From positions 269,499 through 333,498 of the forward strand of contig NZ_JAAIJZ010000002.1 in assembly GCF_011752005.1 (NCBI RefSeq): a stretch of 64,000 nt of DNA. The letters run 5' to 3'. Shown piece after piece: positions 1-8,837 of this stretch. Source of the stretch: Canibacter zhoujuaniae (lineage in GTDB: Bacteria; Actinomycetota; Actinomycetes; Actinomycetales; Microbacteriaceae). Within the stretch, counting starts at the first letter, position 1. Each line of letters opens with the position of its first letter. The notes beneath the pieces are model-generated. The model was not told the DNA's origin and did no database searches. It saw nothing but the letters and a program-made list of their open reading frames with translations. A program made the translations under genes and the position numbers.

Positions 1-1518
1 CTTAGATTTATTCTGCGTCGCTTTGGCAGCTCTCTGCTTGTGATGTTGGGCGCATCTCTTTTGATGTATGTGCTCGTCATCAACTCCGGAGACCCGCTCG
101 CCGACTTGCGTGAAAGTACCTCTAGTAACCGTGAACAGCTGATCGCACAGCGTACTAAATCCTTAGGTCTCGATCTGCCCTGGTACCAGCGCTACTGGAC
201 TTGGCTTACCGGAGTTAGTAAGTGTGTGATTGGTGCCTGTGACTTCGGGCTTAACCGGCAGGGGCTGCACGTTAATGACCTGCTTGGCTTGGCTGTCAGC
301 TCAACAATGCGACTGGTGATTATTGCAACTGTGTTAGCTATTTTCATCGGTATTGCAGTCGGTATTATCACCGCCATTAGACAGTATTCTGGGCTTGATT
401 ACGCTGTTACATTCTTAACTTTCCTATTTTTCTCACTTCCTGTGTTCTGGGCGGCTGTGCTGCTTAAGGAATATCTCGCGATCGGCTTTAATAACTGGAT
501 CGCAAACCCCACTTACCCCCTTCTCGCAACACTAATAATTGCGGTAGTTCTGGGAATTGTTGCACAGGCTGTGCTGGGTGGTAACGCAAAACGGCGACTT
601 CTCACTTTCGGAGCAACACTCGGCTTTGTTGTTTTGGTCTTGCAGATTTTGGCCTGGACCAACTTTGCTCGCACTCCGCGTGTGGGCCCTGCAGTCGTTC
701 TGCTGCTCGCAGCAGCAACCGCTGTTGGTGCGACTGTGCTGTTAGCCGGTTTGCACAACCGTCGTGTTCTCTATGCGGGTCTTATCTCTGCCGGGCTGAG
801 CCTTCCGATCTATTACGCAACTCATGGGCTGCTGTTGGAGCCTAACTGGACGCTGCTACTTCTGCTGGGTCTGTCAACCATTGTTGTGGGCATTATTATC
901 GGCCAACTGGTGGGTGGTTTCTCGAAGCGAGTAGCTTCTACGGTTGCGGCAATAACCGCGTTTGTATCTGGCTTGATAATTCTTGTTGACAAAGTTTTGG
1001 TCTACTACTGGCCTGTCTACCTCGGCCGGATTTCTCGCCCGATCGGCACCATTGGTTCTGAAACTCCGAATTTTAGCGGCACATTTTGGGAGGAGTTCAT
1101 TGACAAGGGCACACAGCTGTTGCTTCCAACAATTCTTCTCACACTGATCTCTATCGCAAGCTATTCACGCTACACTCGCGGTTCAATGCTTGAAGTGAGT
1201 AAGCAAGACTATATTCGCACTGCTCGCGCTAAAGGTCTGTCAGAGCGACAGGTGATTATCAAACACGCTTTCCGCAACTCTTTGATTCCGATCACCACTA
1301 TCATGGCCTTCGACTTTGCGGGTCTTATTGGCGGCGCAGTGATTACAGAGCGCGTTTTTGGTTGGAAGGGCATGGGTGATCTCTTCTCGCAAGCGCTCAC
1401 CGCTGTCGACCCGAACCCGGTGATGGCCTTCTTCGTAGTCACTGGTGCTTCTGCAATTTTCTTTAACCTCGTCGCCGATATTCTCTATGCGGTGCTTGAC
1501 CCACGGATTCGAGTGTGA
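1..1518 (+). CDS. Peptide ABC transporter permease, DppB/OppB family (5'-partial)
   Basis: Membrane subunit of a dipeptide/oligopeptide ABC importer. The frame is open from the first base and reads LRFILRRFGSS, the usual family N-terminus, so the true start lies just outside the window. A first helix sits at about codons 11-33 and the core permease helices begin near codon 100. The cytoplasmic EAA loop that docks on the ATPase is at about codons 405-430 (ARAKGLSERQVIIKHAF). At over 500 codons the protein is much longer than the usual 310-340. About 170 extra, mostly hydrophobic residues (roughly codons 175-345) look like added membrane helices. It is first in an apparent operon with the second permease, fused ATPase and DUF885 peptidase. 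The family is certain; the exact peptide substrate is not. Confidence 0.93.
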   Translation, partial: LRFILRRFGSSLLVMLGASLLMYVLVINSGDPLADLRESTSSNREQLIAQRTKSLGLDLPWYQRYWTWLTGVSKCVIGACDFGLNRQGLHVNDLLGLAVSSTMRLVIIATVLAIFIGIAVGIITAIRQYSGLDYAVTFLTFLFFSLPVFWAAVLLKEYLAIGFNNWIANPTYPLLATLIIAVVLGIVAQAVLGGNAKRRLLTFGATLGFVVLVLQILAWTNFARTPRVGPAVVLLLAAATAVGATVLLAGLHNRRVLYAGLISAGLSLPIYYATHGLLLEPNWTLLLLLGLSTIVVGIIIGQLVGGFSKRVASTVAAITAFVSGLIILVDKVLVYYWPVYLGRISRPIGTIGSETPNFSGTFWEEFIDKGTQLLLPTILLTLISIASYSRYTRGSMLEVSKQDYIRTARAKGLSERQVIIKHAFRNSLIPITTIMAFDFAGLIGGAVITERVFGWKGMGDLFSQALTAVDPNPVMAFFVVTGASAIFFNLVADILYAVLDPRIRV

Positions 1519-1523
1519 GTTAG

Positions 1524-2615
1524 ATGAACGAAAAAATGGAGAACGAAAAAGCTCCCGGAGTAGACACCGGAGCGCTCTCGACAGCCACAACTGCTGTTGA
1601 CCTGCACAATCTGGCAGAGGTTGAAGACGCCAAACTGCGTAAAATGACCGGAAAGTCATACTCGCAGGGGCAGCTGGTGTGGAGACGTTTTCGCAGCCAT
1701 CGCGCTGCGATGATTTCCCTCGTCATCCTCGGCTGCATTGTTTTGATCGCTTTCACGTCGATCGGACTCGGTGGAATTCCCGGCTGGTGGGACAAGCCGT
1801 TTTCGGCGACCGGAGCTGTTGTTAACGGTGGTCGCCCAAGCTTTGCGGACGGGCACCCATTCGGGCAAGACAGTCTTGGCCGCGATTACTTTGCGATGGT
1901 GATGCGCGGCACGCAACAGTCGCTGGTTGTGGCGTTCATCGTAGGTATTGTCTCGACCACTCTCGGTGCGTTGATCGGCGCTATCGCAGGATACTTCCGC
2001 GGCTGGGTTGATGCAGTGCTCATGCGTCTGACCGACCTCGTTATTGTTGTTCCGCTGCTCGTGCTTGCAGCGGTGCTCGGTAAAATCTCTAACGGCGGCA
2101 TTCTCACTCTCTCATTTGTGCTCGGACTTGTAACCTGGACGGGGCTTGCTCGTCTTGTGCGCGGTGAGGTGCTGTCGCTTCGAGAAAAAGAGTATGTTGC
2201 TGCAGCTATCTCAATGGGTGCAAAACCAGCGCGTGTGATCTTTAAGCACCTTCTCCCAAACACCATCGGTGTGATTGTGGTGAACGCTACTTTTGCAATA
2301 TCTTCTGCGATCCTCTTGGAAACCTCGCTCTCATACCTGGGCTTCGGGGTGCAGCCGCCAGACACTTCGCTGGGTCTTTTGATCAGCCAAAACGAGAAGG
2401 CGTTCACAACTCGTCCGTGGCTGTTCTGGTGGCCCGGTCTGACGATTTTGACAATCGCACTGACGGTGAACTTTATTGGTGACGGTCTCCGAGACGCCTT
2501 TGATCCGCGCCAAACTGGAAAGCTATCGCGAAAGCGGTTACTCGGGCTCTCAAGCCGCGAAAAAGCGCTTAAACCGGTAACTAAGAAAGCAGCTAAGGGG
2601 TCTGAGAATGTCTAA
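1524..2615 (+). CDS. Peptide ABC transporter permease, DppC/OppC family
   Basis: Second membrane subunit of the peptide importer, 363 residues. It has an N-terminal cytoplasmic extension of about 55 residues, a first helix at about 61-81 (OppC_N region), then the BPD_transp_1 core. The ATPase-docking EAA loop is at about 224-246 (AAAISMGAKPARVIFKHLLP). The C-terminus is a lysine-rich tail. The ATG lies 5 bp after the upstream stop with only a weak ribosome site, so translation is probably coupled. Its 3' end overlaps the ATPase gene by 8 bp. Length and domain order are normal for the family. Confidence 0.93.
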   Translation: MNEKMENEKAPGVDTGALSTATTAVDLHNLAEVEDAKLRKMTGKSYSQGQLVWRRFRSHRAAMISLVILGCIVLIAFTSIGLGGIPGWWDKPFSATGAVVNGGRPSFADGHPFGQDSLGRDYFAMVMRGTQQSLVVAFIVGIVSTTLGALIGAIAGYFRGWVDAVLMRLTDLVIVVPLLVLAAVLGKISNGGILTLSFVLGLVTWTGLARLVRGEVLSLREKEYVAAAISMGAKPARVIFKHLLPNTIGVIVVNATFAISSAILLETSLSYLGFGVQPPDTSLGLLISQNEKAFTTRPWLFWWPGLTILTIALTVNFIGDGLRDAFDPRQTGKLSRKRLLGLSSREKALKPVTKKAAKGSENV

Positions 2616-4329
2616 AACAGCTATTACTACCTCGAACGATGTGCTTTACCCAAACAGTGAGCGCGATGGCAAGCCGATTCTTACGTTTACCGATCTGCGA
2701 GTTAGCTTCACAACCGATTTCGGGCAGGTGGACGCTGTTAAAGGCGTCACATTTGATGTGAAACCCGGTGAGGTTGTTGCGCTGGTGGGCGAGTCTGGTT
2801 CGGGCAAGTCGGTCACCTCTTCAACCGCAATGGGGTTGCTCCCTAAGAATGCAAACATCAGCGGTTCCGTAAAACTGGGGGATGACGAAATTACCCGGTT
2901 TGATGCGAAACAGCTGCGCCGCATTCGCGGTCGCCGTGTGGCGATGGTGTTCCAGGAGCCAATGACCGCTTTGAATCCGGTGCTCACTGTTGGCGATCAG
3001 CTGACGGAGTCGTTGATTGTGCACGACATTGCCTACGGCGAAGAAGCGAAGCGTCGCGCAATTGAGTTGCTGGACATGGTCGGGATCCCCGACGCAAAGA
3101 ATCGACTGAAGCAGTACCCGCATCAGTTCTCGGGCGGTCAGCGGCAGCGTATCGTTATCGCGATGGCGATAGCCTGCTCACCAGAGGTGATTATTGCAGA
3201 TGAGCCAACCACAGCTCTTGATGTGACAGTGCAAGCTGAAATCTTGGAACTGCTGCGCAGCCTCAAAGATAAACTCAACACCGGTATTTTGCTGATCACG
3301 CACAACATGGGTGTGGTTGCTGATATGGCTGATCGAGTCTGCGTGATGCTCCGCGGTGAGCTGGTTGAAACCGGCTCTGTTGCGCAGGTTATGAAAGCCC
3401 CGCAACACCCGTATACGCAAAAACTGCTTGCCGCAGTGCCAAAGCTCGGCACCAGTTTAGAGGTGGCAGAGCCAGAACCTGTCACACACTCTGTGAAGGT
3501 CGATGCGAAGTATGCTGTGGAGGCGAAAGATATCTCTATCGCCTACGAGCACCGTGGCAAAAAGAACGTTGTTGTGCACGATGTTTCTTTCACCCTCGCA
3601 CCCGGCGAGATTCTTGGTCTGGTTGGAGAATCAGGCTCTGGCAAATCAACAATCGCAAAGTCAGTATTGGGGTTGTTGCCCATTACACAGGGATCGTTGA
3701 AGCTCTACGGTAAAGAGCTCACCAGCATGGGCAAGGCTGAGCTGCGCAAGATTCGGAAGCAAATCGGCGTGGTGTTCCAGGATCCTGCTGCCTCACTAGA
3801 CCCGCGTTTCCCGATCGGTGATGTTATCACCGAGCCAATGGTGATTCACAACGTTGGTGACAAGAAGAGCCGCATTGAGCGGGCTTATGAGTTGTTAGAT
3901 GCTGTGAAGCTGCCGCGCTCGGTTGTGAACCGCTATCCGCACGAGCTGTCGGGTGGTCAGCGACAGCGCATCTCAATTGCGCGCGCTTTGGCTCTTGATC
4001 CTGATGTGCTGATTGCTGACGAACCGACTTCAGCGCTTGACGTGTCGGTGCAGGCTGCTGTGCTCGATATGTTTGCTGAGCTGCAGAGCAGATATGAGTT
4101 TGCGTGCTTCTTCGTATCACACGATCTTGCTGTAGTAGACATGCTCGCGCATAAGGTCGTTGTGCTGAAGGAGGGTCGTGAGGTTGAATCAGGGCCTACC
4201 GATACCGTGCTGCACAACCCGCGTGAAGAGTACACTAAACGACTCCTCGCTGCTGCGCCGGTGCCAGACCCAGACGAGCAGCGTTTGCGTCGCGAAGCAA
4301 ACCGCCGATTGCTTTTGAGTGGAGAATAG
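2608..4329 (+). CDS. Fused peptide ABC transporter ATP-binding protein (DppD-DppF type)
   Basis: Two complete ABC ATPase modules in one 573-residue chain, replacing the separate DppD and DppF subunits. The first module has Walker A GESGSGKS at 61-68, signature FSGGQRQR at about 174-181 and Walker B IIADEP at about 195-200. The second has Walker A GESGSGKST near 340, signature LSGGQRQR near 447 and Walker B LIADEP near 468. Each module is followed by the OppD/F C-terminal region (HPYTQKLLAAVP; EEYTKRLLAAAP) typical of peptide importers. The start overlaps the permease gene by 8 bp, indicating coupling. It energises uptake through the two preceding permeases. No substrate-binding protein is visible here; it may lie to the left of the window. 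Confidence 0.95.
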   Translation: MSKTAITTSNDVLYPNSERDGKPILTFTDLRVSFTTDFGQVDAVKGVTFDVKPGEVVALVGESGSGKSVTSSTAMGLLPKNANISGSVKLGDDEITRFDAKQLRRIRGRRVAMVFQEPMTALNPVLTVGDQLTESLIVHDIAYGEEAKRRAIELLDMVGIPDAKNRLKQYPHQFSGGQRQRIVIAMAIACSPEVIIADEPTTALDVTVQAEILELLRSLKDKLNTGILLITHNMGVVADMADRVCVMLRGELVETGSVAQVMKAPQHPYTQKLLAAVPKLGTSLEVAEPEPVTHSVKVDAKYAVEAKDISIAYEHRGKKNVVVHDVSFTLAPGEILGLVGESGSGKSTIAKSVLGLLPITQGSLKLYGKELTSMGKAELRKIRKQIGVVFQDPAASLDPRFPIGDVITEPMVIHNVGDKKSRIERAYELLDAVKLPRSVVNRYPHELSGGQRQRISIARALALDPDVLIADEPTSALDVSVQAAVLDMFAELQSRYEFACFFVSHDLAVVDMLAHKVVVLKEGREVESGPTDTVLHNPREEYTKRLLAAAPVPDPDEQRLRREANRRLLLSGE

Positions 4330-4336
4330 GGGAAAG

Positions 4337-6037
4337 ATGTCTGAGGCAGTGCACGATTTACCGCAAGCTCTAAAAATAGAGCGTGCGAAAACCGCGATTG
4401 ACGAACTTGCAAACCGCTACTATGACCGGTCGCTTGAGTTGAGCCCGGTTAGCGCAACATACTCTGGCGTTAAAGGGTTTGAGACAGAGTATGATGACTA
4501 CTCTGTCGCGGGTGAGCAAAAATATGTCGATCTCGCCCGTGAAACTCTTAAGGAGCTTGAGCAGCTGACACCGGTTGATGATGTTGACCGTGTAACTGTC
4601 GATGTGATGCAGGAACGTCTCGGCCTCATCTTGGAGCACGCAGCTGCCGGTCTCGGCAGCTGGGAGCTAAACCCCTTAGCAACGCAGGCGCACTCAATTC
4701 GTTCGGTGTTTGACATGATGCCGAAGCAGAGTGCAGCCGACTACGCGCATATCGTTGGGCGACTGGAAAACGTGAATGCCGCTATTACACAGTTTGGCGA
4801 TTACCTACGCGACTGTGCAGCTGAAGGCAAAGTTGCTGCAAAGCGTCAGGTGCGCCTGCTCAGTGAGCAGTTTGCTGCGTACGCTGCTGACGACGGCTTT
4901 TTCGACGATCTTGCGGCAGCTGCAAGTGAGGCGGATCCTGAGCTCAAAGAACGCGGCGCAGCCGCAGCAGAGAGCGCCAAGCAGGGGTTCCGTAACTTTT
5001 CTACGTTTCTTGCCAACGAACTGCTAGATCAAGCACCTGAACAAGACGCAGTAGGTGCTGAGCGCTATCAGCTGCACTCTCGGTCGTTCCTCGGCACAAC
5101 AATCGACCTCGCTGAAACCTATCAGTGGGGTGTTGAGGAGCTCGCGCGCATAATCGCTGAGCAGGAGAGCGTCGCAAACGAGATTAAGCCGGGCGCTACC
5201 ATCGCTGAGGCGAAAGAGGTGCTCAACAGCGATCCAGCACGGAAACTGCACGGCACTAAGGCCTTGCGTGAGTGGATGCAAGAGCTGAGCGATCGTGCGG
5301 TGGCAGAGCTTGCTAAAGAGCACTTCGTAATTGAGGGGCCGATGCGTCGCCTCGAGTGCATGATCGCACCAACCCAAGATGGTGGCATCTACTACACCGG
5401 CCCATCAAGTGATTGGGAGCGTCCCGGCCGCATGTGGTGGTCGGTGCCACCCGGCGAAGAAGAGTTCACAACCTGGGGCGAGGTCTCAACTGTTTACCAT
5501 GAGGGTGTGCCCGGACACCACCTGCAGATCGCTACCGCGACCGCTATGGCTGATTCGCTGAATAAATGGCGTGCTGAGGGTGTGTGGGTCTCCGGTCATG
5601 GCGAAGGCTGGGCGCTGTATGCTGAGCGTCTCATGGAAGAGTTCGGTTATCTTGACGATCCGGGAGATCGCATGGGCATGCTTGATGCGCAGCGGATGCG
5701 TGCGGCCCGCGTTGTCTTCGACATCGGTGTGCACTGCGGTTTTGAGATTCCTACCGAGTGGGAAGAAGCTGTGGGTGCTACGGGCGTGTGGACCGCAGAA
5801 GCCGGATATAAGTTCCTGGAAATAAATCTCGCAACCAGCAAGGGCCAGCTTGATTTCGAGTTCAACCGCTACCTTGGGTGGCCGGGTCAGGCGCCGAGCT
5901 ATAAGATCGGTCAGCGTGTCTGGGAACAGTTGCGTGCCGATGCCGAAGCCCGCGGCCAAAGCCTAAAAGAGTTTCACACAGAAGCGCTGAAACTGGGCAC
6001 TATGGGGCTAGATTCCCTTAAGCGCGCCCTCAGTTAG
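4337..6037 (+). CDS. DUF885 family protein, putative metallopeptidase
   Basis: A 566-residue cytoplasmic-looking protein of the DUF885 family; no signal peptide or membrane helix is seen. The zinc-type motif HEGVPGHH is at 388-395, followed by a downstream glutamate in HGEGWALYAERL (about residue 420-432), as expected for a gluzincin-like metalloprotease. The ATG at 4337 is preferred over the GTG at 4319 because AGGGGAAAG precedes it and the GTG lies inside the ATPase gene. It starts 7 bp after the ATPase stop, so it is probably co-transcribed with the peptide importer. That context suggests cleavage of imported peptides; this is inference, because family activity and substrates are poorly defined. 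Confidence 0.88.
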   Translation: MSEAVHDLPQALKIERAKTAIDELANRYYDRSLELSPVSATYSGVKGFETEYDDYSVAGEQKYVDLARETLKELEQLTPVDDVDRVTVDVMQERLGLILEHAAAGLGSWELNPLATQAHSIRSVFDMMPKQSAADYAHIVGRLENVNAAITQFGDYLRDCAAEGKVAAKRQVRLLSEQFAAYAADDGFFDDLAAAASEADPELKERGAAAAESAKQGFRNFSTFLANELLDQAPEQDAVGAERYQLHSRSFLGTTIDLAETYQWGVEELARIIAEQESVANEIKPGATIAEAKEVLNSDPARKLHGTKALREWMQELSDRAVAELAKEHFVIEGPMRRLECMIAPTQDGGIYYTGPSSDWERPGRMWWSVPPGEEEFTTWGEVSTVYHEGVPGHHLQIATATAMADSLNKWRAEGVWVSGHGEGWALYAERLMEEFGYLDDPGDRMGMLDAQRMRAARVVFDIGVHCGFEIPTEWEEAVGATGVWTAEAGYKFLEINLATSKGQLDFEFNRYLGWPGQAPSYKIGQRVWEQLRADAEARGQSLKEFHTEALKLGTMGLDSLKRALS

Positions 6038-6064
6038 AGAGCGCTAGCTTTAGCCGTTTAGGTG

Positions 6065-6853
6065 TTAAAGCGGCGGTAACACTGTAATCTCACCCGTCTC
6101 AATGAGGCGGGTGAGATTTTTTACGGTCTGCTCCCAGCCGTGCACAGAGTGGCTTTTAACGCCCAGCGCGTACACCGGGTAGTCATTGCCGGCAGGGTCG
6201 AGTCTGTCGCCGACAAAGAGCATATCGTCTAAGGCAATGCCCGTCGCTTCTTTAAGCTTTCGCATACCGTACGCTTTATCAATACCCTTAGCGGTAATGT
6301 CGACGCTGGTTGATCCGCCGGAACGCACCTCGAGGTGGGGAAGTAGCTCTTGCACAGCTGCAGCAAGTCTGTTCTTTTTCGTGCCGTCAGGATCCCAAGC
6401 TGCTTTAGCGGCGACCGGAGCCTTTTGCCCTAAGGCAGAGAACGTAATTTGAGAGAGGCGATCCTCAAGAATATTTCCCCAAGTGTCTGCCTCCCAAACC
6501 CCCTGCTCGCGCGCGGTTGCTGCAAGCGTTTCGAGAGCTAGTTTGCGATCTGCCTCTGACAGCTGTTCTTGATAGACAGTTTGCCACTTGCCGTCTATAA
6601 AACGCTCATAGTGGGTGCCGCAAGTGGGAAGGAGGTGCAGATTTTGCAGCTGCGCAGATGAGAGTCGCTGCGCTGTCAGCCCAGTGAGCAACTGTGTCTG
6701 AAACTGCTGAAAATTACCGCCTGAAATGATTGCGACCTGCGTCACAGAGAGGAGCCTGCTGAGCATCTCTAGCACGGGCTGGGGTACTGGCGACTTTGAT
6801 GGTGCGAGGGTGTCGTCAAGGTCGAAGGCGACCAGCTTTGGCAGTGTGTGCAT
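6065..6853 (-). CDS. HAD-superfamily hydrolase (HAD-IIB type phosphatase)
   Basis: A 262-residue haloacid-dehalogenase phosphatase. Motif I, DLDDTLA, begins at residue 11 with the nucleophile and acid/base aspartates. A late motif, VGDRLDPAGNDYPV (about residue 211 on), supplies the metal-binding acids. The cap region lies between them, as in HAD-IIB sugar-phosphate and phosphomannomutase-like phosphatases. The substrate cannot be read from the sequence. It is a single gene convergent to the peptide importer operon, and its last codons also carry that operon's terminator. The ATG start gives a normal N-terminus directly before the catalytic motif. Confidence 0.85.
   Translation of the reverse strand: MHTLPKLVAFDLDDTLAPSKSPVPQPVLEMLSRLLSVTQVAIISGGNFQQFQTQLLTGLTAQRLSSAQLQNLHLLPTCGTHYERFIDGKWQTVYQEQLSEADRKLALETLAATAREQGVWEADTWGNILEDRLSQITFSALGQKAPVAAKAAWDPDGTKKNRLAAAVQELLPHLEVRSGGSTSVDITAKGIDKAYGMRKLKEATGIALDDMLFVGDRLDPAGNDYPVYALGVKSHSVHGWEQTVKNLTRLIETGEITVLPPL
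6086..6118 (+). terminator. Intrinsic terminator for the peptide importer operon
   Basis: AATCTCACCCG (6086-6096) pairs perfectly with CGGGTGAGATT (6108-6118). The inner bases extend the stem through a T-G pair and CTC/GAG to a tiny AAT loop, and a T run follows to 6122. This is a textbook rho-independent terminator for rightward transcription. It lies inside the 3' coding end of the convergent HAD gene. Confidence 0.8.
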
Positions 6854-6999
6854 GTGTCTATTTTGGCAGATTGAAAATTAATATCTGGCACTTAATAGTG
6901 GTCTTAACAGCAAGCGGTCGATATGATAGGAAAACACGCTCGCCGCCAGTCTAGGCGCTGCTAGTGCACTTAGAGAACACGACGACGAAAGACATTTAA

Positions 7000-7437
7000 A
7001 TGAATCATGACGCGCCACAATACCCGCAAAACACAAGCCAGCAGCCAAGTCAGCCGTACAGTGCGCCCGCGCAGCCGCCGCTTATTGACGGATACACTGT
7101 GACAGAAAAAAACGGCAACGGTCTGGCAATCACCTCACTGGTTACCGGTATCCTCGCTTTTCTGTTCTCCTGGGTTACTTTCTTTGGTGGCCCAGCAGGT
7201 CTCGTAGCGGTTATCACAGGTATTCTTGCAGGCCGGAAGAAGCAGCGTAAAGGGCTGTGGATCACCGGTATCGTGCTCGGTGCAATCGGTTTGATTTTCG
7301 TTGTGCTGTGGATTCTGCTCAGCGTTTGGGCGTTGTCTATGCTCGCTGACCCAGAAGCCCTGCGAAACCTTGGTCTGAGTGAGGCTGAGGTGCAGGAAAT
7401 CCTAAATCAGCTGCGCATGGCAGGTGTTACTGAATAA
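7000..7437 (+). CDS. Small DUF4190-type membrane protein
   Basis: 145 residues. The first ~45 are a Pro/Gln/Ser-rich disordered segment, followed by a DUF4190-like hairpin of two membrane helices (about 45-70 and 86-112) separated by a basic loop (GRKKQRKG). The C-terminal ~30 residues are soluble and acidic. Such proteins are common in actinobacteria and have no established function. It is preceded by a 146-bp spacer containing a TATGAT -10-like box (6922-6927), and no strong ribosome site is evident. It ends 2 bp from the convergent methyltransferase gene. Confidence 0.82.
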   Translation: MNHDAPQYPQNTSQQPSQPYSAPAQPPLIDGYTVTEKNGNGLAITSLVTGILAFLFSWVTFFGGPAGLVAVITGILAGRKKQRKGLWITGIVLGAIGLIFVVLWILLSVWALSMLADPEALRNLGLSEAEVQEILNQLRMAGVTE

Positions 7438-7439
7438 AA

Positions 7440-8681
7440 CTAAACCCGTGCAGCGATAATCGCTGCATGCTTATCTTGGATCCGCGTTAGGAAAACAGTT
7501 AGTTCCAAACGCGGATCCTTTTTCTTTGCAGGTGGCAGCTTGAGCGCTTTCCGAAACTCCTGCAGGTCTGCGCTCACCCCGCGTTTCTTTAACTCAGCGC
7601 TGGTTGCGCCGCGCTCGAGCAGAGCTTGACGCACGGCCTTTGGTTTGAGAGAGGTGACATCGAGCACTTTAAAAGAAGCGACAAACGGGTGCGGGGTGGG
7701 GGGTTGCGTCTCCCCTGTCAGGTATGCGATGTCTGGTGAGAGCATTCCGGCACTAAGCTCAGCGGAGATAGCGCCAATCTGTCTGGCGCGAATAATTGTC
7801 GGATCGGGCTCGAAAATATAGCTGCCTAAGTTGCGCACTGCGGCGTCGGGCGCGTCTGCTGCAGCGGCGATTGTCTGCCACTGATTATCTTTAAAAGTGG
7901 TTGCTCGCCGCGTGATGTTTGGGGTGCGCAAGGTGCCCGACCAGAGCAGTGTCTCAAGAGCTTGCGAGTTGATGCTGACCCACTCGGCCTCAGTGTGCTC
8001 TGGAATTAGTTCGCGATCAAAACCGGGGCCGAGTTTTACTGCGGTGTTGTGTGCTGCGGTGACCGCAAAAACGAAGTCGAGGCTGGGAGAGTAGTCGCTT
8101 GGGCTCACCCTCTGACTGTTGCGATTGCCGAGGGTGCGCCTTGCGGGGTCAATGAAAATGGCCGAATCTGCGGTATTGAATTCAGTGAGATCAACCGCAA
8201 GAGCATTTTGACAGAGCACTTTGGCGTTTGGATATTCCCGCAGATTGTGAGCTGCAAAGGTTGCGGTCAGCTCATCTATCTCAACCGCTGTTACCTGTAA
8301 CCCTGCCTGCGCAAACGCGAGTGATTCGGCGCCGATTCCGGCTCCCAGGTCTAAGACTTTTGTGATCCCGTGTGCCTTAAACCGTGTCGCGTGATGCTGC
8401 GCAACAGGAAATCGCGTGGCCTGTTCGAGCCCGGTGGGGGTGAAGAGCATTTGTGCTGCTGCTTGGCCAAATTTCGCTACGGCTTTTGTGCGTAGAGCTT
8501 GTTGCGCTAACGTCGCTGCAACAAGCTCTGGGTCACTAAAACTTTTGCGTAATTCACGCTGCAGATCTGCCGGAGTAGCCCCGCCAGCTACGAGGCTATC
8601 AGCTGCTTGGAGTGCTGTGTGCCCGAGGGGTGTTGTGAGCCTACTCCAGGAGGTGAGCAGCTGATCCGCGCGGAAATTCAT
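7440..8681 (-). CDS. Class I SAM-dependent methyltransferase with THUMP-like domain
   Basis: 413 residues. A helical N-terminal part (1-100) is followed by a Rossmann methyltransferase core with motif I VLDLGAGIGAE at 109-119 and acidic motif II (VEID). A cofactor-site FIDPARR motif follows. The C-terminal 60-70 residues (LKKRGVSADLQEFRKALKL) match the THUMP-like domain found in an actinobacterial methyltransferase family, suggesting an RNA substrate. Which RNA is unknown. The gene is divergent from groES, with the CIRCE operator between them. Confidence 0.85.
   Translation of the reverse strand: MNFRADQLLTSWSRLTTPLGHTALQAADSLVAGGATPADLQRELRKSFSDPELVAATLAQQALRTKAVAKFGQAAAQMLFTPTGLEQATRFPVAQHHATRFKAHGITKVLDLGAGIGAESLAFAQAGLQVTAVEIDELTATFAAHNLREYPNAKVLCQNALAVDLTEFNTADSAIFIDPARRTLGNRNSQRVSPSDYSPSLDFVFAVTAAHNTAVKLGPGFDRELIPEHTEAEWVSINSQALETLLWSGTLRTPNITRRATTFKDNQWQTIAAAADAPDAAVRNLGSYIFEPDPTIIRARQIGAISAELSAGMLSPDIAYLTGETQPPTPHPFVASFKVLDVTSLKPKAVRQALLERGATSAELKKRGVSADLQEFRKALKLPPAKKKDPRLELTVFLTRIQDKHAAIIAARV
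7449..7467 (+). terminator. Hairpin, possible terminator of the DUF4190 gene
   Basis: TGCAGCGAT (7449-7457) and ATCGCTGCA (7459-7467) form a perfect inverted repeat around one base. It starts 12 bp after the stop codon of the preceding gene and lies inside the 3' coding end of the convergent methyltransferase. Only a weak T-rich stretch follows, so termination is plausible but not certain. Confidence 0.45.
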
Positions 8682-8738
8682 ATCTCAATTGTGGCAGAGG
8701 TAGAAAAGCTTAATAGTTGCTTAGTTTTTGATGAAAAG

Positions 8739-8765
8739 TTAGCACTCGCCTTGCGAGAGTGCTAA
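8739..8765 (+). promoter_or_regulatory. CIRCE operator (HrcA site) upstream of groES
   Basis: TTAGCACTC (8739-8747), nine bases, then GAGTGCTAA (8757-8765): an exact match to the consensus CIRCE inverted repeat bound by the heat-shock repressor HrcA. It lies 72 bp before the groES start codon. Confidence 0.97.
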
Positions 8766-8779
8766 CCCCGCCGTAAACT
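8751..8779 (+). promoter_or_regulatory. Candidate groES promoter overlapping CIRCE
   Basis: A -35-like TTGCGA (8751-8756) and a -10-like TAAACT (8774-8779) are separated by 17 bp. The -35 box and spacer overlap the CIRCE element, so bound HrcA would block polymerase directly. The boxes are read by eye. Confidence 0.5.
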
Positions 8780-8837
8780 TGTGTGCAGTGCCCGGTAATT
8801 TGCGGGCGAAACAGACTTTAGAGAAAAGGGGTCAGCC

